DNA from: Phenylobacterium sp. NIBR 498073
GTDB lineage: Bacteria > Pseudomonadota > Alphaproteobacteria > Caulobacterales > Caulobacteraceae
Assembly (NCBI RefSeq): GCF_027286305.1
Contig: NZ_CP114599.1
Coordinates: 744,001-808,000 of the forward strand
DNA: 64,000 bases
Direction of reading: 5' to 3'
The position numbers were made by a program, and so were the translations under genes. Positions 1-9,368 of the stretch are shown here, piece after piece; within the stretch, counting starts at the first letter, position 1, and each line of letters starts with the position of its first letter. The notes under the pieces were generated by a model. The model saw only the letters and a program-made list of their open reading frames with translations, did not search any database and had not been told where the DNA came from.

Positions 1-393
1 AACATGACCCGGCACGTGATCGAGGGCATGCGCGATCGCGGCTGGGGCCGGGTCATCAACATCTCGTCGATCAACGGCCAGAAGGGCCAGATGGGTCAGA
101 CCAACTATTCGGCGGCCAAGGCCGGGGTGATCGGCTTCACCAAGGCGCTCGCGCTGGAGAACGCGCGCAAGGGCGTCACGGTCAACTGCATCGCGCCTGG
201 CTACATCGACACCGAGATGGTGCAGGCCGTGCCCGAGAACGTCCTCGCCTCGATCATCGGCCAGATCCCGGTCGGCCGCCTGGGCAAGGGCGAAGAGATC
301 GCCGACATGGTCGCTTTCCTGGCCGGCGAGCATGCGGGCTACGTCACCGGGTCGACTTTGTCGCTGAACGGTGGCCAGTACATGGCCGGCTAA
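1..393 (+). CDS. phaB: Acetoacetyl-CoA reductase-like SDR, 3' part only
   Basis: C-terminal 130 residues of a short-chain dehydrogenase; the frame is open at the window edge, so the N-terminal Rossmann part lies outside. The catalytic Ser sits in ISSING and the YxxxK pair in NYSAAKAG. The PG stretch (NCIAPGYIDTEM) and the C-terminal YVTGSTLSLNGGQYM are standard for NADPH-dependent 3-ketoacyl reductases. The segment SSINGQKGQMGQTNYSAAKA is the form typical of PhaB, which reduces acetoacetyl-CoA to 3-hydroxybutyryl-CoA for polyhydroxyalkanoate synthesis. FabG is the alternative, because the two differ mainly by specificity. No phaA or phaC is visible in the window. Confidence 0.75.
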   Translation, partial: NMTRHVIEGMRDRGWGRVINISSINGQKGQMGQTNYSAAKAGVIGFTKALALENARKGVTVNCIAPGYIDTEMVQAVPENVLASIIGQIPVGRLGKGEEIADMVAFLAGEHAGYVTGSTLSLNGGQYMAG

Positions 394-445
394 GCTTGGC
401 GCGCGTCCAAAAAGCGCCCCAGTCAAAGGGCATCTGCCTAGCTCG

Positions 446-1216
446 ATGGTGAGCGAAAGACCGGCGTCAGCGTACCTAGGGCTTATCGCCGTGGCGTTCG
501 CCGCGGCGATGAACCTTGGCTGGGCGGCGGTCGCGCACGCCGGACCGCAGACCCTGCGCGAGGGCCTGTTCGGCGATCGCCCGGCGCCTGGCCGCCAGGC
601 CAGCCCGCCAGTCGCCCGCTATGTCAGCGAGGACGGCGACGGCTTCGTCCTCGATCGCAGCCAGCCGCGCGTCTACATGAAGTTCGACGACAGCCCCGAA
701 ATCTGGGCGCTGCGGCCGCATCCGGCCCCGCGCGGCGACGTGATCTACAAGAACGATCTGGGCGAGCCGATGTTGCGCGCGACGCGACTGGGCGGCCTGA
801 CCCTGTTCACCGCCGATCGTCCCGGCGGCTCGCCCGCCGCCCTGGCCGGGGCCGGCGGCGCCCTGCGGCTGGCGCCGCTCAGTCCGCAGGCGCTGCTTGA
901 GCGGCTGGCCCAGGCCAGCGCCCGGGCCACGCGCGCGGCCCGCCGGCTGATTCCCTTCGAGGCAGACGCCTCGCCGGCCTCCTCGGCGGTGGTCGCCGAC
1001 GCCGCCGCCGTGACGGCCGAGGCCGTCGTGCGCATCTCGCGCCGGCCGGACGGCCGCAGCCTCCTGTCGCGGGTCAAGAAGGTGAAGCTGGTCGAGGGGC
1101 GTCGGCCCTCGGCGATCCTGTACGGCGAAGAAATGCGCATCACCGTGACGCCGGCCGACGGGCTCTATGGCCGCCCGTCGTCGGACCGCATCATGCAGGC
1201 GGCGGGTTCCCGCTAA
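446..1216 (+). CDS. Secreted hypothetical protein, DUF4908-like
   Basis: 256-residue protein. A longer frame opens at 371 inside the preceding gene, but the ATG at 446 removes that overlap and gives a normal export signal: a hydrophobic stretch (about residues 11-31) ending in AVAHAG. The mature part has a conserved-looking core (VYMKFDDSPEIWALRPHP, then DVIYKNDLGEPMLRATRLGG). I associate this with the DUF4908 family of Caulobacterales, from memory. The tail is Ala-rich and then basic (RVKKVKLVEGRRPSAILYGE). No catalytic motif is visible and the function is unknown. It is probably periplasmic. Confidence 0.6.
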   Translation: MVSERPASAYLGLIAVAFAAAMNLGWAAVAHAGPQTLREGLFGDRPAPGRQASPPVARYVSEDGDGFVLDRSQPRVYMKFDDSPEIWALRPHPAPRGDVIYKNDLGEPMLRATRLGGLTLFTADRPGGSPAALAGAGGALRLAPLSPQALLERLAQASARATRAARRLIPFEADASPASSAVVADAAAVTAEAVVRISRRPDGRSLLSRVKKVKLVEGRRPSAILYGEEMRITVTPADGLYGRPSSDRIMQAAGSR

Positions 1217-1231
1217 CACCGAACATGCAAA

Positions 1232-1252
1232 GGCCCGCCACAAGGGCGGGCC
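1232..1252. terminator. GC-rich hairpin between convergent genes
   Basis: Perfect 8-bp stem GGCCCGCC/GGCGGGCC with a 5-nt loop, located in the 59-bp gap between the 3' ends of the DUF4908-like gene and urcA. There is no long T tract on either side, so efficiency is uncertain, but the symmetric hairpin could serve both strands. Confidence 0.55.
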
Positions 1253-1275
1253 CTACTCGCGCGGCCTTCGGGGGA

Positions 1276-1599
1276 CTAGCGCTGCGCGAGTTCCTGGGGC
1301 TTGCCGGCCAGGGCCTGGCGCACCGCCAGCTTGTCCTGGATTTCGGCGCGGGCGCCCTGCAGGCAGGCGTGATGCGCCGCCAGGGTGATGCGGCCGGCCG
1401 AGGCGGCGCTGCAGTAGTCGGCGGCGGCCTTCGCCACCCGATGCTCCAGGATGTGCGCGTCGCGGGCCGAGCCGACATTGATGTCCGAAACCTTCACGGC
1501 GACCGGGGCGGCCTGCGCGCCGGTGGCCAGGGCCAGGATAGGAACGGCGGCCAGGGCGATGGTCGCGACGCCGGCCAGAGCGGTGCTGAACTTGGTCAT
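1276..1599 (-). CDS. UrcA family protein
   Basis: 107-residue exported protein. The signal peptide is hydrophobic from about residue 7 and is probably cut after ATGAQA. The mature region VAVKVSDINVGSARDAHILEHRVAKAAADYC...ITLAAHHACLQGA has the UrcA family layout: a valine-rich strand, a short amphipathic helix with HRVxxAAxxYC, and two cysteines (YC and AC) likely to form a disulphide. UrcA proteins are small periplasmic proteins of unknown role, abundant in Caulobacterales and sphingomonads. The start is preceded by GGGAGAGTT. It stands alone, with a 263-bp upstream region shared with the divergent iorA. Confidence 0.8.
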   Translation of the reverse strand: MTKFSTALAGVATIALAAVPILALATGAQAAPVAVKVSDINVGSARDAHILEHRVAKAAADYCSAASAGRITLAAHHACLQGARAEIQDKLAVRQALAGKPQELAQR

Positions 1600-1862
1600 C
1601 TGAACTCTCCCAATTCGTGGCGCCTGTCTGGGTCGCCGATGAGCAATGGGTAGTCCAAGGTCGGCCGAGAGGTCGTTTTAATCTGGAGTAATGACGAAGG
1701 TTTAAGAAAGTTACCGAACGTACATGTGCGACGTTACTTGATGTCTATGCTTGGTGCGTCCGGCCGCGCCGCGCGCCATTCGTCGCCCATCAGATTTACT
1801 CCGCTTGCGGTGCGGCCATACCAGCCCTTAGGATTTCGCAAGAAACAGGGAGGGCGGCTTTC

Positions 1863-2330
<468 letters not shown>

Positions 2331-2332
2331 CC

Positions 2333-4513
2333 ATGGCGGACGGATCCCAGCTTGCTTCGGCCAATCGCCGCGACGTCCTGGCCGGCGCGGGCCTGGTGCT
2401 GTCATTCGCGGTCGCGGGCAAGGCCGGCGCCGCCGAGGCCGCCCAGGGCGGCGGCAAGCTCAACGCCTATGTGCGCGTGGCCCCCGACAACAGCGTGACC
2501 ATCGTCTCCAAGAACCCGGAGATCGGCCAGGGCATCAAGACCATGCTGCCGATGCTGATCGCCGAGGAACTCGACGTCGACTGGAGCCAGGTCCGCACCG
2601 AGCAGGCGATGAACGACTTCGCCACCTACGGTCGCCAGTTCGCCGGCGGCAGCATGGCCACGCCCCTGCACTGGGACGAGTTGCGCCGGGTCGGCGCGGC
2701 GGCGCGGATGATGCTGGTGGCGGCCGCGGCGCAGGGCTGGGGCGTGCCGGCCACCGAGTGCACGACCGCCGGCGGCGTCGTCCATCACGCCGCCTCCAAG
2801 CGCAAGGCGACCTATGGCTCGCTGGCGACCAAGGCCGCGCAAGTCACGGTGCCGGACCTGAAGACCGTGCCGCTGAAGGACCCCAAGGACTACAAGATCA
2901 TCGGCAAGCCGCTGCGCCAGGTCGACACCGACGCGATCGTCACCGGCAAGCCGCTTTTCGGCATCGACGTGGTCGTCCCCGGGATGCTCTACGCCACCTA
3001 CGAGAAGGCGCCGGTGTTCGGGGCCAAGGTCGCCGGCGCGGATCTCGCCGCGGCCAAGGGCGTCAAGGGCGTGCGGGAGGCCTTCGTGGTCGAGGGCGGG
3101 ACTGCGCTCGACGGCCTGCTGCCCGGCGTGGCGGTGGTGGCCGACAGCTGGTGGGCGGCGCGCAAGGGCCGCGACAAGCTGAACACCCGGTGGGAGCAGC
3201 ATCCGACCTCGGCGCAGTCGTCGGCCGGTTTCTCGGCCCAGGCGGCGGAGCTGGCCAAGGGCGCGCCCGGCAAGACCGAGCGCAATGACGGCGACGTCGA
3301 GGCGGCCCTGAAGGGCGCGGCCAAGACGGTGGAGGCGGCCTACGCCTACCCGTTCATCTCGCACGCCAACCTCGAGCCGCAGAACTGCACGGCCCACTTC
3401 AAGGACGGCAAGGTCGAAATCTGGGCGCCGACCCAGAACCCCGAGCCGGGCCGCCAGCTGGTCGCCAAGACCCTCGGCGTCGCCCCCGAGGCGGTGACCA
3501 TCCACATGATCCGCTGCGGCGGCGGCTTCGGCCGGCGGCTGATGAACGACTACATGGTCGAGGCCGCCTGGATCTCCAAGCAGGCCGGCGCGCCGGTGAA
3601 GCTGCTCTGGACGCGTGAAGACGACATGCGCCACGACTTCTATCGGCCGGCCGGCTGGCACTTCCTCAAGGGCGCGGTGAACGCGGCCGGCGAGGTGGTG
3701 GGCTGGCGCGACCACTTCGTGACCCTCGGCGAAAACGGCGCGGCCGCACGCAGCGCCGGCATGTCGCCGACCGAGTTCCCGGCCCGCTTCGTGCCGAACT
3801 TTCGCTATGACCTGTCGATGATCCCGTGCGGCGTGCCGACCGGACCGCTGCGCGCGCCGGGCTCCAACGCCATCGCCTTCGTCGTGCAGTCGTTCATCGA
3901 CGAACTGGCCCACGCCGCCGGCGCCGATCCTGTCGCGTTCCGACTGAAGCTTCTTGGCGACAAGCCGGTGGTCGGGGAGGCGCCGTCGGGCTACGCGGCC
4001 GGCCGCATGGCGGCGGTGGTCAAACTGGCCGCCGAGAAGGCGGGCTGGGGACGGACGCTGCCCAAGGGCTCGGGCCTGGGGATCGCCTTCCACTACAGCC
4101 ACCTGGGCTACTTCGCCGAAGTGGTCGAGGCGGCGGTGGCTCCGGACGGCGCGATCAAGGTCGTCAAGGTCTGGGTCGCCGCCGACGTCGGACGGCAGAT
4201 CATCAATCCGTTCGGCGCCCTGAACCAGATCGAGGGATCGGTGCTGGACGGCCTGTCGGGCGCGCTGCACCAGTCCATCACCATCGAGAACGGGGCGGCG
4301 GTCGAGAGCAACTTCACCGACTACCCGCTGATGCGCATCAACGAGGCGCCGCCGATCGAGACGCACTTCATCAAGTCGGACAATTCGCCGACCGGGCTGG
4401 GCGAACCGGCGCTGCCGCCGATTGTCCCGGCCTTGTGCAACGCGATCTTCGCCGCCACCGGAAAACGCATTCGTCAGCTTCCGATCGATACGGCCATGCT
4501 CAAGAGTGGCTAA
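2333..4513 (+). CDS. iorB: Isoquinoline 1-oxidoreductase-type large subunit, molybdopterin-binding
   Basis: 726 residues, molybdenum-cofactor subunit partnered with the preceding [2Fe-2S] protein. The ATG at 2333 follows the iorA stop by 2 bp and yields a twin-arginine leader (N11-R12-R13-DVLAGAGLVLSFAVAG). The folded complex is therefore probably exported by Tat, as in related periplasmic aldehyde oxidases. The body has the two-repeat aldehyde oxidase/xanthine dehydrogenase arrangement. Cofactor-loop motifs are visible: RCGGGFGRR, GPLRAPGSNAIAFVVQSFIDE and, near the end, GLGEPALPP. This last one contains the Glu expected to act as catalytic base. The open frame extends upstream inside iorA, but that part is non-native. 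Confidence 0.87.
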   Translation: MADGSQLASANRRDVLAGAGLVLSFAVAGKAGAAEAAQGGGKLNAYVRVAPDNSVTIVSKNPEIGQGIKTMLPMLIAEELDVDWSQVRTEQAMNDFATYGRQFAGGSMATPLHWDELRRVGAAARMMLVAAAAQGWGVPATECTTAGGVVHHAASKRKATYGSLATKAAQVTVPDLKTVPLKDPKDYKIIGKPLRQVDTDAIVTGKPLFGIDVVVPGMLYATYEKAPVFGAKVAGADLAAAKGVKGVREAFVVEGGTALDGLLPGVAVVADSWWAARKGRDKLNTRWEQHPTSAQSSAGFSAQAAELAKGAPGKTERNDGDVEAALKGAAKTVEAAYAYPFISHANLEPQNCTAHFKDGKVEIWAPTQNPEPGRQLVAKTLGVAPEAVTIHMIRCGGGFGRRLMNDYMVEAAWISKQAGAPVKLLWTREDDMRHDFYRPAGWHFLKGAVNAAGEVVGWRDHFVTLGENGAAARSAGMSPTEFPARFVPNFRYDLSMIPCGVPTGPLRAPGSNAIAFVVQSFIDELAHAAGADPVAFRLKLLGDKPVVGEAPSGYAAGRMAAVVKLAAEKAGWGRTLPKGSGLGIAFHYSHLGYFAEVVEAAVAPDGAIKVVKVWVAADVGRQIINPFGALNQIEGSVLDGLSGALHQSITIENGAAVESNFTDYPLMRINEAPPIETHFIKSDNSPTGLGEPALPPIVPALCNAIFAATGKRIRQLPIDTAMLKSG

Positions 4514-4594
4514 GCGCGTTCAGGTCGGCCATCATGTGTTCGGGAGGACGCGGCGGGGCTGATCCGTCGTCGTCTAGATAACAAGAACGCATCG

Positions 4595-5812
4595 ATGACG
4601 ACGACGACGGTCCGTGTACCGACCAAGCGCTATGAGCAGCGCAAGAACGCTATTGTTGGCTCGGCCGTGGAGGTGCTAAACCGCCGCGGCGTGCGGGGGA
4701 TGACGCTGGCCGACGTGGCCGCGCGGCTCGATCTCGTGCCGACCGGGGTGATCTACTACTTCAAGAACAAGGAAGACCTGGCCGCGGCCTGCTTCCTGCG
4801 CGGCATCGACCGCTACAACGGCCTCATCGCCCAGGCCGAGGGCGGCCCGGACGTGCGCGCGCGGGTGAAGCAGTTTCTCGACGCTTATTTCGAGTACCGC
4901 GCCCGGATGCTGGCGGGGGAGGTCGAGCCCCTCACGGCTTTCAACGACGTGCGGGCCCTGAACAGCGCGCCGGTCAACGCCGCCTATGTCGACATGTTCC
5001 GCCGCATCCGCACGCTGCTGTCGGGGCCCGAGACCCGCGGGCTGTCGAGGCCGGCGCTGGGGGCCCGGGCGCTGCTGCTGATCTCGGAGGTGTTCTGGGC
5101 GCCGGTCTGGCTGCATCGCAACGACGTCGAAGACTTCGGCCGGGTGTCGCAGCGGGTTTGGGCGATCACCGTGGACGGGCTCGCCGCGCCGGGCGCGGAC
5201 TGGGCCCCGATCTCATTGCCGACCCTGATCCCCAAGGCGGGCGGCGAGGCGTCCAGCGAACTCTTCCTGCGCGCGGCCACCCAGCTGATCAACGAGGAGG
5301 GCTATGTCGGCGCCTCGGTCGAAAAGATCAGCGCCCGGCTCAACGTCACCAAGGGCGCCTTCTACCACCACCACGAGACCAAGGACGAGCTGGTGGTGGC
5401 CTGCTTCGAGCGGACCTTCGACGTCATGCGCCGGGCCATCCGCCAGGCCGAGGCGGTGTCGAGCTGCGGGCTGCAGACCCTGGCGACCATCGCCACGGCC
5501 CTGGTCGAGTACCAGCTCAACGGCAATTCGCCGCTGCTGCGCGCTTCGGCCCTGACGTCAGCACCAGAAGCTATTCAGCCGCAGCTGGTGGCCCGCTTCG
5601 ACCGGATGTCGGACCGTTTCGCCTCGCTGATCTCCGACGGCATCGCCGACGGCTCGGTGCGGCCGGTGGACGTCAATATCGGCGCCCAGATGCTGACGGC
5701 GATGATCAACGCGGCGGCCGAGCTGCACCATTGGACGCCAGGCGTGACCCCGCAGGCCGCGGCCGCGCTCTATGTGCGGCCGTTCTTCGAAGGACTCGCT
5801 CCCAAGGCGTAG
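4595..5812 (+). CDS. Double TetR-type transcriptional regulator (two TetR units in one chain)
   Basis: 405 residues, about twice the usual TetR length. Residues ~14-60 form a TetR helix-turn-helix (ADVAARLDLVPTGVIYYFKNKEDL). Residues ~220-265 form a second one (VEKISARLNVTKGAFYHHHETKDEL). Each is followed by its own all-helical ligand-type domain, so two complete TetR protomers are joined head to tail. A chain like this could fold as a covalent pseudo-dimer. It lies between iorAB and the acyl-CoA carboxylase, all on the same strand, so either is a plausible target. The sequence shows no frameshift or stop between the halves. Confidence 0.88.
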   Translation: MTTTTVRVPTKRYEQRKNAIVGSAVEVLNRRGVRGMTLADVAARLDLVPTGVIYYFKNKEDLAAACFLRGIDRYNGLIAQAEGGPDVRARVKQFLDAYFEYRARMLAGEVEPLTAFNDVRALNSAPVNAAYVDMFRRIRTLLSGPETRGLSRPALGARALLLISEVFWAPVWLHRNDVEDFGRVSQRVWAITVDGLAAPGADWAPISLPTLIPKAGGEASSELFLRAATQLINEEGYVGASVEKISARLNVTKGAFYHHHETKDELVVACFERTFDVMRRAIRQAEAVSSCGLQTLATIATALVEYQLNGNSPLLRASALTSAPEAIQPQLVARFDRMSDRFASLISDGIADGSVRPVDVNIGAQMLTAMINAAAELHHWTPGVTPQAAAALYVRPFFEGLAPKA

Positions 5813-5851
5813 ACGGCCCCCGCGGCGCCCGGGCAAAGTGGGCGAAAGGCC

Positions 5852-5872
5852 CGAGAGCCGCCAAGGCTCTCG
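5852..5872 (+). terminator. Hairpin between the TetR fusion and carboxylase genes
   Basis: Perfect 8-bp stem CGAGAGCC/GGCTCTCG around a 5-nt loop in the 89-bp intergenic gap. No T tract follows. It may attenuate read-through or be a 3'-end stabiliser rather than a full terminator. Confidence 0.35.
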
Positions 5873-5901
5873 ATCCAGGAAGCCGAGCGGGGAAACGCCA
5901 C

Positions 5902-8900
5902 GTGAAGAAGCTGCTGATCGCCAACCGCGGCGAGATCGCCATTCGTATCGCCCGCACCGCCGCGGACATGGGGATCGAGACGCTGGCGGTCTATTCGAGC
6001 GACGATGCGGCTTCGCTGCATACTCGGGTGGCGGACGCCGCTCACGCCCTGACCGGGGCCGGCCCGGCCGCCTATCTCGACGGCGCCCAGATCCTCGCCG
6101 CGGCCCAGGCGTACGGCTGCGACGCGGTCCACCCCGGCTATGGCTTCCTCTCCGAGAACGCGGCCTTCGCGCGCGCCTCCACCCAGGCGGGCGTCGCCTT
6201 CGTCGGACCCTCGCCCGAGACCCTGGAGCTGTTCGGCGACAAGGGCGCGGCCCGCAGCCTGGCCGATCGCTGTGACGTGCCGATCCTGGCTGGGACCCAT
6301 GGCGGAGTGACCCTGGCCGAAGCGCGGGTGTTCCTGGAAGCCCTGGGGCCGGGCGGCGCGGTGATGGTCAAGGCCGTCGCCGGCGGCGGCGGGCGCGGCA
6401 TGCGGCCGGTACGGTCGGCGGGCGAACTGACCGAGGCCTTCGAGCGCTGCGCCTCCGAGGCGCAGGCGGCCTTCGGCGACGGGGCGCTCTATGTCGAAGA
6501 GTTCCTGCCCCGCGCCCGTCACGTCGAGGTCCAGATCGTCGGCGACGGCCAGGTCGTCTCGCACCTGTGGGATCGCGAATGCAGCCTGCAGCGCCAGCGG
6601 CAGAAGGTGGTCGAGATCGCGCCGGCGGCGAGCCTGCCGATGGAAATCCGCGAGCGGCTGTTCGAGGCCGCGGTCGCCCTCGGCGGGGCCGCGCACTACC
6701 GAAGCCTGGGCACGATCGAGTTCCTTGTCGACGCCGAGCGCGTCGTGTTCATCGAGGCCAATCCGCGCCTGCAGGTCGAGCACACGGTCACCGAGGAGGT
6801 GACCGGGCTTGATCTCGTCCGCCTGCAGATCGAACTGGCCCGCGGCCGCTCGCTGGCCGAGCTCGGTTTGGTGCAGGCCGAGGTTCCCCGCCCGCGGGGC
6901 GTCGCTCTGCAGGCGCGGGTCAATCTGGAGACCATGACCGCCGACGGCGCGGCCAAGCCGTCCGGCGGGGTGCTGTCGGCGTACGAGCCGCCGTCGGGTC
7001 CGGGCGTGCGTGTCGACGGCTTCGGCTATGGCGGCTACCGCACCGGAACCCGGTTCGACTCCCTGCTGGCCAAGCTGATCGTTCATGCGCCGGACCTGCC
7101 GGCCGCGACGGCCAAGGCGCGGCGGGCGCTCTCGGAGTTCAAGATCGTCGGCGCGGCGACCAACATCGAGTTCCTGCAAGGCCTGCTGGCCCATCCGGCG
7201 GTGGTGGGCGGCGAGGTTCACACCCGGCTGATCGAGGAGCGGATGGAGGAACTGGCGCAGGCGCCGGCGGCTCCGCGCCACTACTTCGAGACCGCGGCGG
7301 CGAGCGGGTCCAAGCGGGCCGGGGCGCAGGTCGACGCCGCCGACCCGTTGGCCGTGCTGCATCATGGCAAGGCGCAGGCCGAGGCGCAGGACGAGCCCGA
7401 GGAATTGGACGGCCCGGAAGGCACGCGGCCGGTGCGCGCGCCGCTGCAAGGCACGGTGATTGGTCTGATGGTCCAGGTCGGCGACGAGGTGCGCGAGGGC
7501 CAGCCTCTGTTCGTCATGGAAGCCATGAAGATGGAGCACGTGATCGCCGCGGACGTCTCCGGCGTCGTGCGGCTGGTGGCGGTGGGCGAGGGCGACACGG
7601 TCTTCGAAGACCACGCCCTGGCCTTCATCGAGCCCGCCGAGGTGGCCGGCAGCGCCGTCATCGGCGAGGAAGCGATCGATCTCGACCACATCCGCCCGGA
7701 CCTGGCCGAGGTGCTGGAGCGCCACCGGCTGACCCTCGATGAGGCGCGGCCGGACGCTGTCGCCCGGCGTCGCAAGACCGGTCAGCGCACGACCCGGGAG
7801 AACATCGACGACCTTTGCGATCCGGGCAGCTTCACTGAGTACGGCGCGCTCACCGTCGCGGCCCGGCGACGCCGCAACACGGTCGATGAACTCATCGCCC
7901 AGACCCCGGCCGACGGCATGGTGATGGGGCTGGGGGCGGTTAATGGCGACCGCTTCGCCGAGGACAAGGCCCGCGTGGCGGTGATGGCCTATGACTACAC
8001 CGTGCTGGCCGGCACCCAGGGCTCGCACAATCACGACAAACTCGACCGGATGAGCGAGATCGCGGCGCGCTGGCGGTTGCCGACGGTGTTCTTCACCGAG
8101 GGCGGCGGCGGGCGGCCCGGCGACACCGAAGGCGGCGGCTTCGTCCGCGGATTCGAGTTCTGGGGCCGGCTGTCGGGCGCTGTGCCGCTGGTCGGGATAT
8201 CGTCCGGGCGCTGCTTCGCCGGCAATGCGGCGATCCTCGGCTGCTGCGACGTGATCATCGCCACCAAGGATTCGGCGCTCGGCATGGGCGGGCCGGCCAT
8301 GGTCGAGGGCGGCGGGCTCGGCGTGTTCCGCCCCGAGGAAATCGGGCCGATCAAGGTCATGCAGGCCAACGGCACCATCGACGTACTGGCCGACGACGAA
8401 GCCCATGCCGTGAAGCTCGCCAAGCAGTACCTATCCTACTTCCAGGGACCGGTGGTCGACTGGACCTGCGCCGACCAGCGGCTGTTGCGGCGGGCGATCC
8501 CCGAGAACCGGCTGCGGGTCTACGACATCCGCAAGGTCATCGAGCTGATCGCCGACGAGGGCTCGGTGCTGGAGCTGCGCCCGAAGTTCGGCCTGGCCAT
8601 GGTCACCGCTTTCATTCGCATCGAAGGGCGACCGGTCGGCGTGTTCGCCAACAATCCGCAGCACATCGGCGGCGCCATAGACTCCGACGCCTCGGACAAG
8701 GCGGCGCGCTTCATGCAGCTTTGCGAGGCCTTCGATATCCCGTTGCTGTCGCTCTCCGACACCCCCGGCAACATGGTCGGGCCGGAGGCCGAGAAGACCG
8801 GCCTGATCCGCCATTGCTCGCGGCTGTTCGTGATCGGGGCGAACCTGACCGTGCCGCTGTTCTCGGTGATCCTGCGCAAGAGCTACGGGCTGGGCGCCAT

Positions 8901-9234
8901 CGCCATGACCGGAGGCAGCTATCAGGCCTCGATGTTCAGCGTCTCCTGGCCGACCGGCGAGTTCGGCGGCATGGGGCTGGAGGGCTCGGTGAAGCTCGGT
9001 TACCGCAACGAGCTGGCCGCCATCGAGGACCCGACGGCCCGCAAGGCGAAGTTCGATGAAATGGTCGCCGCCGCCTATGCCCGCGGCAAGGCGCTGTCCC
9101 AGGCCATGGGGCCGGCGCTCGACGACGTGATCGACCCAGCTGACACCCGCCGCTGGGTGCTGGCGGGGCTGAAGGCGCAGCCGCCGGCGCCGGTCCGCAC
9201 CGAGAAGAAGCTGCGCTGGATCGACAGCTGGTGA
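5902..9234 (+). CDS. Single-chain acyl-CoA carboxylase (biotin carboxylase-BCCP-carboxyltransferase)
   Basis: 1110 residues, GTG start (MKKLLIANRGEIAIRIAR). Residues ~1-445 are biotin carboxylase: glycine loop KAVAGGGGRGMR, RECSLQRQRQKVVE, and EANPRLQVEHTVTEEVTG. A biotinyl domain follows (EAMKMEH, with biotinylated Lys543). Residues ~600-1110 are a carboxyltransferase with both crotonase-like halves (GSHNHDKLDRM and GGGRPGDTEGG in the first, FVIGANLTVPLFSVILRKSYG in the second). This domain order matches the single-polypeptide long-chain acyl-CoA carboxylases described in mycobacteria. Expected reaction: ATP- and bicarbonate-dependent carboxylation of an acyl-CoA. Chain-length specificity cannot be read. 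Confidence 0.88.
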   Translation: MKKLLIANRGEIAIRIARTAADMGIETLAVYSSDDAASLHTRVADAAHALTGAGPAAYLDGAQILAAAQAYGCDAVHPGYGFLSENAAFARASTQAGVAFVGPSPETLELFGDKGAARSLADRCDVPILAGTHGGVTLAEARVFLEALGPGGAVMVKAVAGGGGRGMRPVRSAGELTEAFERCASEAQAAFGDGALYVEEFLPRARHVEVQIVGDGQVVSHLWDRECSLQRQRQKVVEIAPAASLPMEIRERLFEAAVALGGAAHYRSLGTIEFLVDAERVVFIEANPRLQVEHTVTEEVTGLDLVRLQIELARGRSLAELGLVQAEVPRPRGVALQARVNLETMTADGAAKPSGGVLSAYEPPSGPGVRVDGFGYGGYRTGTRFDSLLAKLIVHAPDLPAATAKARRALSEFKIVGAATNIEFLQGLLAHPAVVGGEVHTRLIEERMEELAQAPAAPRHYFETAAASGSKRAGAQVDAADPLAVLHHGKAQAEAQDEPEELDGPEGTRPVRAPLQGTVIGLMVQVGDEVREGQPLFVMEAMKMEHVIAADVSGVVRLVAVGEGDTVFEDHALAFIEPAEVAGSAVIGEEAIDLDHIRPDLAEVLERHRLTLDEARPDAVARRRKTGQRTTRENIDDLCDPGSFTEYGALTVAARRRRNTVDELIAQTPADGMVMGLGAVNGDRFAEDKARVAVMAYDYTVLAGTQGSHNHDKLDRMSEIAARWRLPTVFFTEGGGGRPGDTEGGGFVRGFEFWGRLSGAVPLVGISSGRCFAGNAAILGCCDVIIATKDSALGMGGPAMVEGGGLGVFRPEEIGPIKVMQANGTIDVLADDEAHAVKLAKQYLSYFQGPVVDWTCADQRLLRRAIPENRLRVYDIRKVIELIADEGSVLELRPKFGLAMVTAFIRIEGRPVGVFANNPQHIGGAIDSDASDKAARFMQLCEAFDIPLLSLSDTPGNMVGPEAEKTGLIRHCSRLFVIGANLTVPLFSVILRKSYGLGAIAMTGGSYQASMFSVSWPTGEFGGMGLEGSVKLGYRNELAAIEDPTARKAKFDEMVAAAYARGKALSQAMGPALDDVIDPADTRRWVLAGLKAQPPAPVRTEKKLRWIDSW

Positions 9235-9368
9235 CCGGGCGATGCACAGGGGTGTGACCGACCGCGCCTTGCTTCGTCATCGACGTTAAGCAAGTTTACG
9301 CCCGCTAGGCCTCGCGGTGCGCGGTCGCCTCGAAGGCGACGCGTCCGGCGAGGGTCGGGGGACGCGTA

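Noticed and set aside
2402..4366. 654-codon open frame on the minus strand
   Set aside because: Antisense to iorB; Arg/His/Gly-rich composition without motifs, a GC-rich shadow frame.
5770..8406. 878-codon open frame on the minus strand
   Set aside because: Antisense to the acyl-CoA carboxylase, whose plus-strand motifs are unambiguous.
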